A model generated the notes under the pieces. It saw nothing but the letters and a program-made list of their open reading frames with translations, did not search any database and had not been told where the DNA came from. 15,095 nucleotides of DNA from JAWLCQ01 sp041687095 (GTDB taxonomy: Bacteria > Planctomycetota > Phycisphaerae > SM23-33): the NCBI GenBank assembly GCA_041687095.1, contig JAWLCQ010000122.1, positions 1 through 15,095 of the forward strand, written 5' to 3'. The position numbers were made by a program, and so were the translations under genes. Positions within the stretch are counted from its first letter, which is position 1; each line of letters starts with the position of its first letter. This document shows positions 13,261 through 15,095 of the stretch, one piece after another.

Positions 13261-14991
13261 ATGGGTACGCAGTGGTTTGGGCTGGGGAGCGGTTTGGAGC
13301 CCAAGTTGGTGCAGTGCTTCCGGCAGGGGTTTCCGCCGGGCTTTCTCCGCAACGACCTGTTCGCCGGGCTGACGGTGGCGGTGGTGGCTCTTCCGCTGGC
13401 CATGGCCTTCGCCATCGCCAGCGGCGTCCCGCCCGAGCGGGGCCTGTTCACCGCCATCATCGCCGGGGCGCTGATCTCGCTGCTGTCGGGCTCGCGCTAC
13501 CAGGTCGGGGGCCCGACGGGCGCGTTCGTCATCATCGTCTACGGCATCATTGCGCGGCACGGGTATGACGGGCTGGCGCTGGCGACGCTGATGGCGGGCG
13601 GGATGCTCCTGCTCTTCGCCGTCAGCGGGATCGGCACGCTCATCCGCTACATCCCCTACCCGGTCACCACGGGCTTCACCGCCGGGATCGGGCTGCTGAT
13701 CCTCTCCAGCCAGGTGAAGGACTTCCTGGGCCTGTCGCTTACCGAAACGCCCGCGGACTTCCTGCCCAAATGGGCCGCCTACCTCCGCCACGCCCACACC
13801 CTCAACCCGTGGTCGCTGGGGATCGGGGGCGGTTCGCTCGCCGCCCTCGTCGCCCTCCGCCGCTACGCCCCGCGCGTCCCGGGGGCGCTGCTGGTGGTGG
13901 TGGCCGCGTCGGCGGCGGTGGCGGCGTTCGCGCTGCCCGTCGAGACCATCGGATCGCGGTTCGGGGACATCCCGCGGATGCTGCCCGCCCCGGCGCTTCC
14001 GGCGCTGGACCTGGGGCGCATGCGGGAGTTGCTGCCCGACGCGATGACCATCGCGCTGCTGGCGGCGATCGAGTCGCTGCTGTCAGCGGTGGTGGCCGAC
14101 GGGATGACCGGCGACCGCCACCGCCCCAACGCCGAGATGCTCGCGCAGGCGGCGGGCAACCTGGGGGCGGTCCTGTTCGGGGGCATCCCCGCGACGGGGG
14201 CCATCGCCCGCACCGCCACCAACATCCGCGCCGGGGCCGCCACCCCCCTCTCCGGGGTCATCCACGCCGGGGCCCTGCTGGCCTTCATGTTCCTCGCCGC
14301 CCCCCTCGTTCGCCTCATCCCCCTCACCGCCCTCGCCGCCATCCTCATCCAGGTGGCGTACGGCATGAGCGAGACGCACCGCTTCCGCGCCCTGCTCCGC
14401 GCCCCGCGCTCCGACGCCGCCGTCCTGCTCACCACCTTCGCCCTGACCGTCCTGGTGGACCTCAACGTCGCCATCCAGGTGGGGTTCGTCCTGGCGGCGA
14501 TGCTGTTCATGAAACGCATGATCCAGGTCGGGGGCATCCACCCCGCCGGCGGGCTGGGCCACGAGGAGATGCCCCCGCCCCTGCTCGCCAAGCGCATGGG
14601 CATGCCCCACGTGGACATCTACGAGATCCAGGGCCCGTTCTTCTTCGGGGTGGCCGAGCACTTCAAGAGCGAACTCCACCGCCTCCACCGCCCGGGGCAG
14701 GCCCTCATCCTCCGCATGCGCCACGTCCCGGCCATGGACGCCACCGGCCTGCACGCCCTCCGCCTCTTCCACGAACGCTGCCGCCACACCCGGACCGCCC
14801 TGGTGCTCTCGGGCGTCCAGGCGCAGCCGCTGGCCATCCTCCGCAGCTCCCGCCTCGCCCACGCCATCGGCGAGGAGAACATCTGCCTCGACCTGGAGCA
14901 CGCCCTCGCCCGCGCCCACGAACTCACCGCCGACCCGTCGGGCCCCGCCCCCGCCCCGGAGCCTTCCCCCGCTCCAGAGCGTGTGGTGTAG
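13261..14991 (+). CDS. SulP-family anion transporter with STAS domain
   Basis: A 576-residue secondary anion transporter of the SLC26/SulP family in the cytoplasmic membrane. About 12-14 hydrophobic segments span about 32-420, with family motifs VALPLAMAFAIASGVPPERG (42-61), GSRYQVGGPTGAFV (77-90) and the long block ESLLSAVVADGMTGDRH...FGGIPATGAIARTATNIRAGA (271-326), which is closest in memory to DauA (YchM)-type proteins. A cytoplasmic STAS domain follows (about 450-555), with the DATGLHAL helix start at 493-500. Substrates in the family include sulfate, bicarbonate and dicarboxylates; nothing here decides between them, and no carbonic anhydrase or sulfur gene is adjacent. The tail after 556 is Pro/Ala-rich. 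An in-frame GTG at 13252 would add three residues, but it lies only 3 nt from GGAAAG, so the ATG is preferred. Confidence 0.93.
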   Translation: MGTQWFGLGSGLEPKLVQCFRQGFPPGFLRNDLFAGLTVAVVALPLAMAFAIASGVPPERGLFTAIIAGALISLLSGSRYQVGGPTGAFVIIVYGIIARHGYDGLALATLMAGGMLLLFAVSGIGTLIRYIPYPVTTGFTAGIGLLILSSQVKDFLGLSLTETPADFLPKWAAYLRHAHTLNPWSLGIGGGSLAALVALRRYAPRVPGALLVVVAASAAVAAFALPVETIGSRFGDIPRMLPAPALPALDLGRMRELLPDAMTIALLAAIESLLSAVVADGMTGDRHRPNAEMLAQAAGNLGAVLFGGIPATGAIARTATNIRAGAATPLSGVIHAGALLAFMFLAAPLVRLIPLTALAAILIQVAYGMSETHRFRALLRAPRSDAAVLLTTFALTVLVDLNVAIQVGFVLAAMLFMKRMIQVGGIHPAGGLGHEEMPPPLLAKRMGMPHVDIYEIQGPFFFGVAEHFKSELHRLHRPGQALILRMRHVPAMDATGLHALRLFHERCRHTRTALVLSGVQAQPLAILRSSRLAHAIGEENICLDLEHALARAHELTADPSGPAPAPEPSPAPERVV

Positions 14992-15095
14992 GGTGCGCAG
15001 GCGGCGTAGGGCAGTGGTGTAGGGCGGTGGTGTAGGGCAGTGGTGTAGGGCAGTGGTGTAGGGCGCGATGGCGGTGTAGGGCGCGCAAGCGGCGG
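14986..15095. repeat. 13/18 bp compound tandem repeat overlapping the SulP stop codon
   Basis: Four 13 bp units of type GYGTAGGGCRGTG run without gaps (15004-15016, 15017-15029, 15030-15042, 15043-15055). They are flanked by 18 bp variants of type GTGTAGGGCGCGNNNGCG at 14986-15003, 15056-15073 and 15074-15091. All share the core GTAGGG. The SulP stop TAG (14989-14991) lies in the first unit. The array runs to the window end, so its full length is unknown. Unit lengths and lack of spacers rule out CRISPR. Confidence 0.75.

Noticed and set aside
14986..15095. CRISPR array
   Set aside because: Units of 13-18 bp follow each other directly, with no unique spacers and no cas genes in the window.

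Overview
The window is very GC-rich with long, tightly packed genes. It most likely comes from a planctomycete-like bacterium, plausibly of the Phycisphaerae. This rests on a GldA/GldF/GldG-type ABC cluster with a DUF4340-type partner, a fused AroD-AroE enzyme, and intergenic islands of degenerate 'GAAATCC' repeats and short palindromes of the kind I associate with planctomycete genomes. The taxonomic call is inference; no rRNA or marker gene is present.

Layout. 1-200: non-coding, filled with hairpin and tandem repeats. 201-1772 (minus): a membrane sensor histidine kinase with repeat-derived insertions. 1773-1984: a divergent promoter region. 1985-9255 (plus): a four-gene operon made of an ABC ATPase, an ABC-2 permease, a very large GldG-like membrane-anchored auxiliary protein, and a DUF4340-like exported protein with five internal repeats. 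Spacings are 3 bp, a 10 bp overlap, and 27 bp. 9256-9480: a 131 bp MITE-like palindromic element bounded by direct repeats, then a promoter. 9481-12308 (plus): an exported helical protein of unknown function, overlapping by 4 bp a bifunctional 3-dehydroquinate dehydratase/shikimate dehydrogenase. 12309-13251: about 0.94 kb without a credible gene, holding a C-rich tract, three copies of a 21 bp palindrome, two AT-rich repeat islands in inverted orientation, an 11-mer present three times, and a 12 bp-stem hairpin. 13261-14991 (plus): a SulP/STAS anion transporter. 14986-15095: a 13/18 bp tandem repeat that overlaps the transporter stop codon and runs off the window.

How the genes fit together. 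The four-gene cluster is best read as one membrane machine: the ATPase drives the permease, and the two large extracytoplasmic proteins act on or through it. In Bacteroidota the GldA/F/G relatives are tied to gliding, but homologues occur in many non-gliding bacteria and the substrate here is unknown. The divergent kinase may regulate it, but no response regulator is visible.

Most notable sequence-level observations: (i) three candidate sigma70-like promoters, all with 18 bp spacers, each followed 5-6 bp after the -10 by a short perfect palindrome that would form the 5' end of the mRNA; (ii) the MITE-like element with terminal inverted repeats and 13 bp flanking direct repeats; (iii) a helix-rich insertion of about 330 residues in the GldG-like protein; (iv) repeat DNA that has entered coding sequence, as a kinase loop, a kinase tail and the transporter stop codon.
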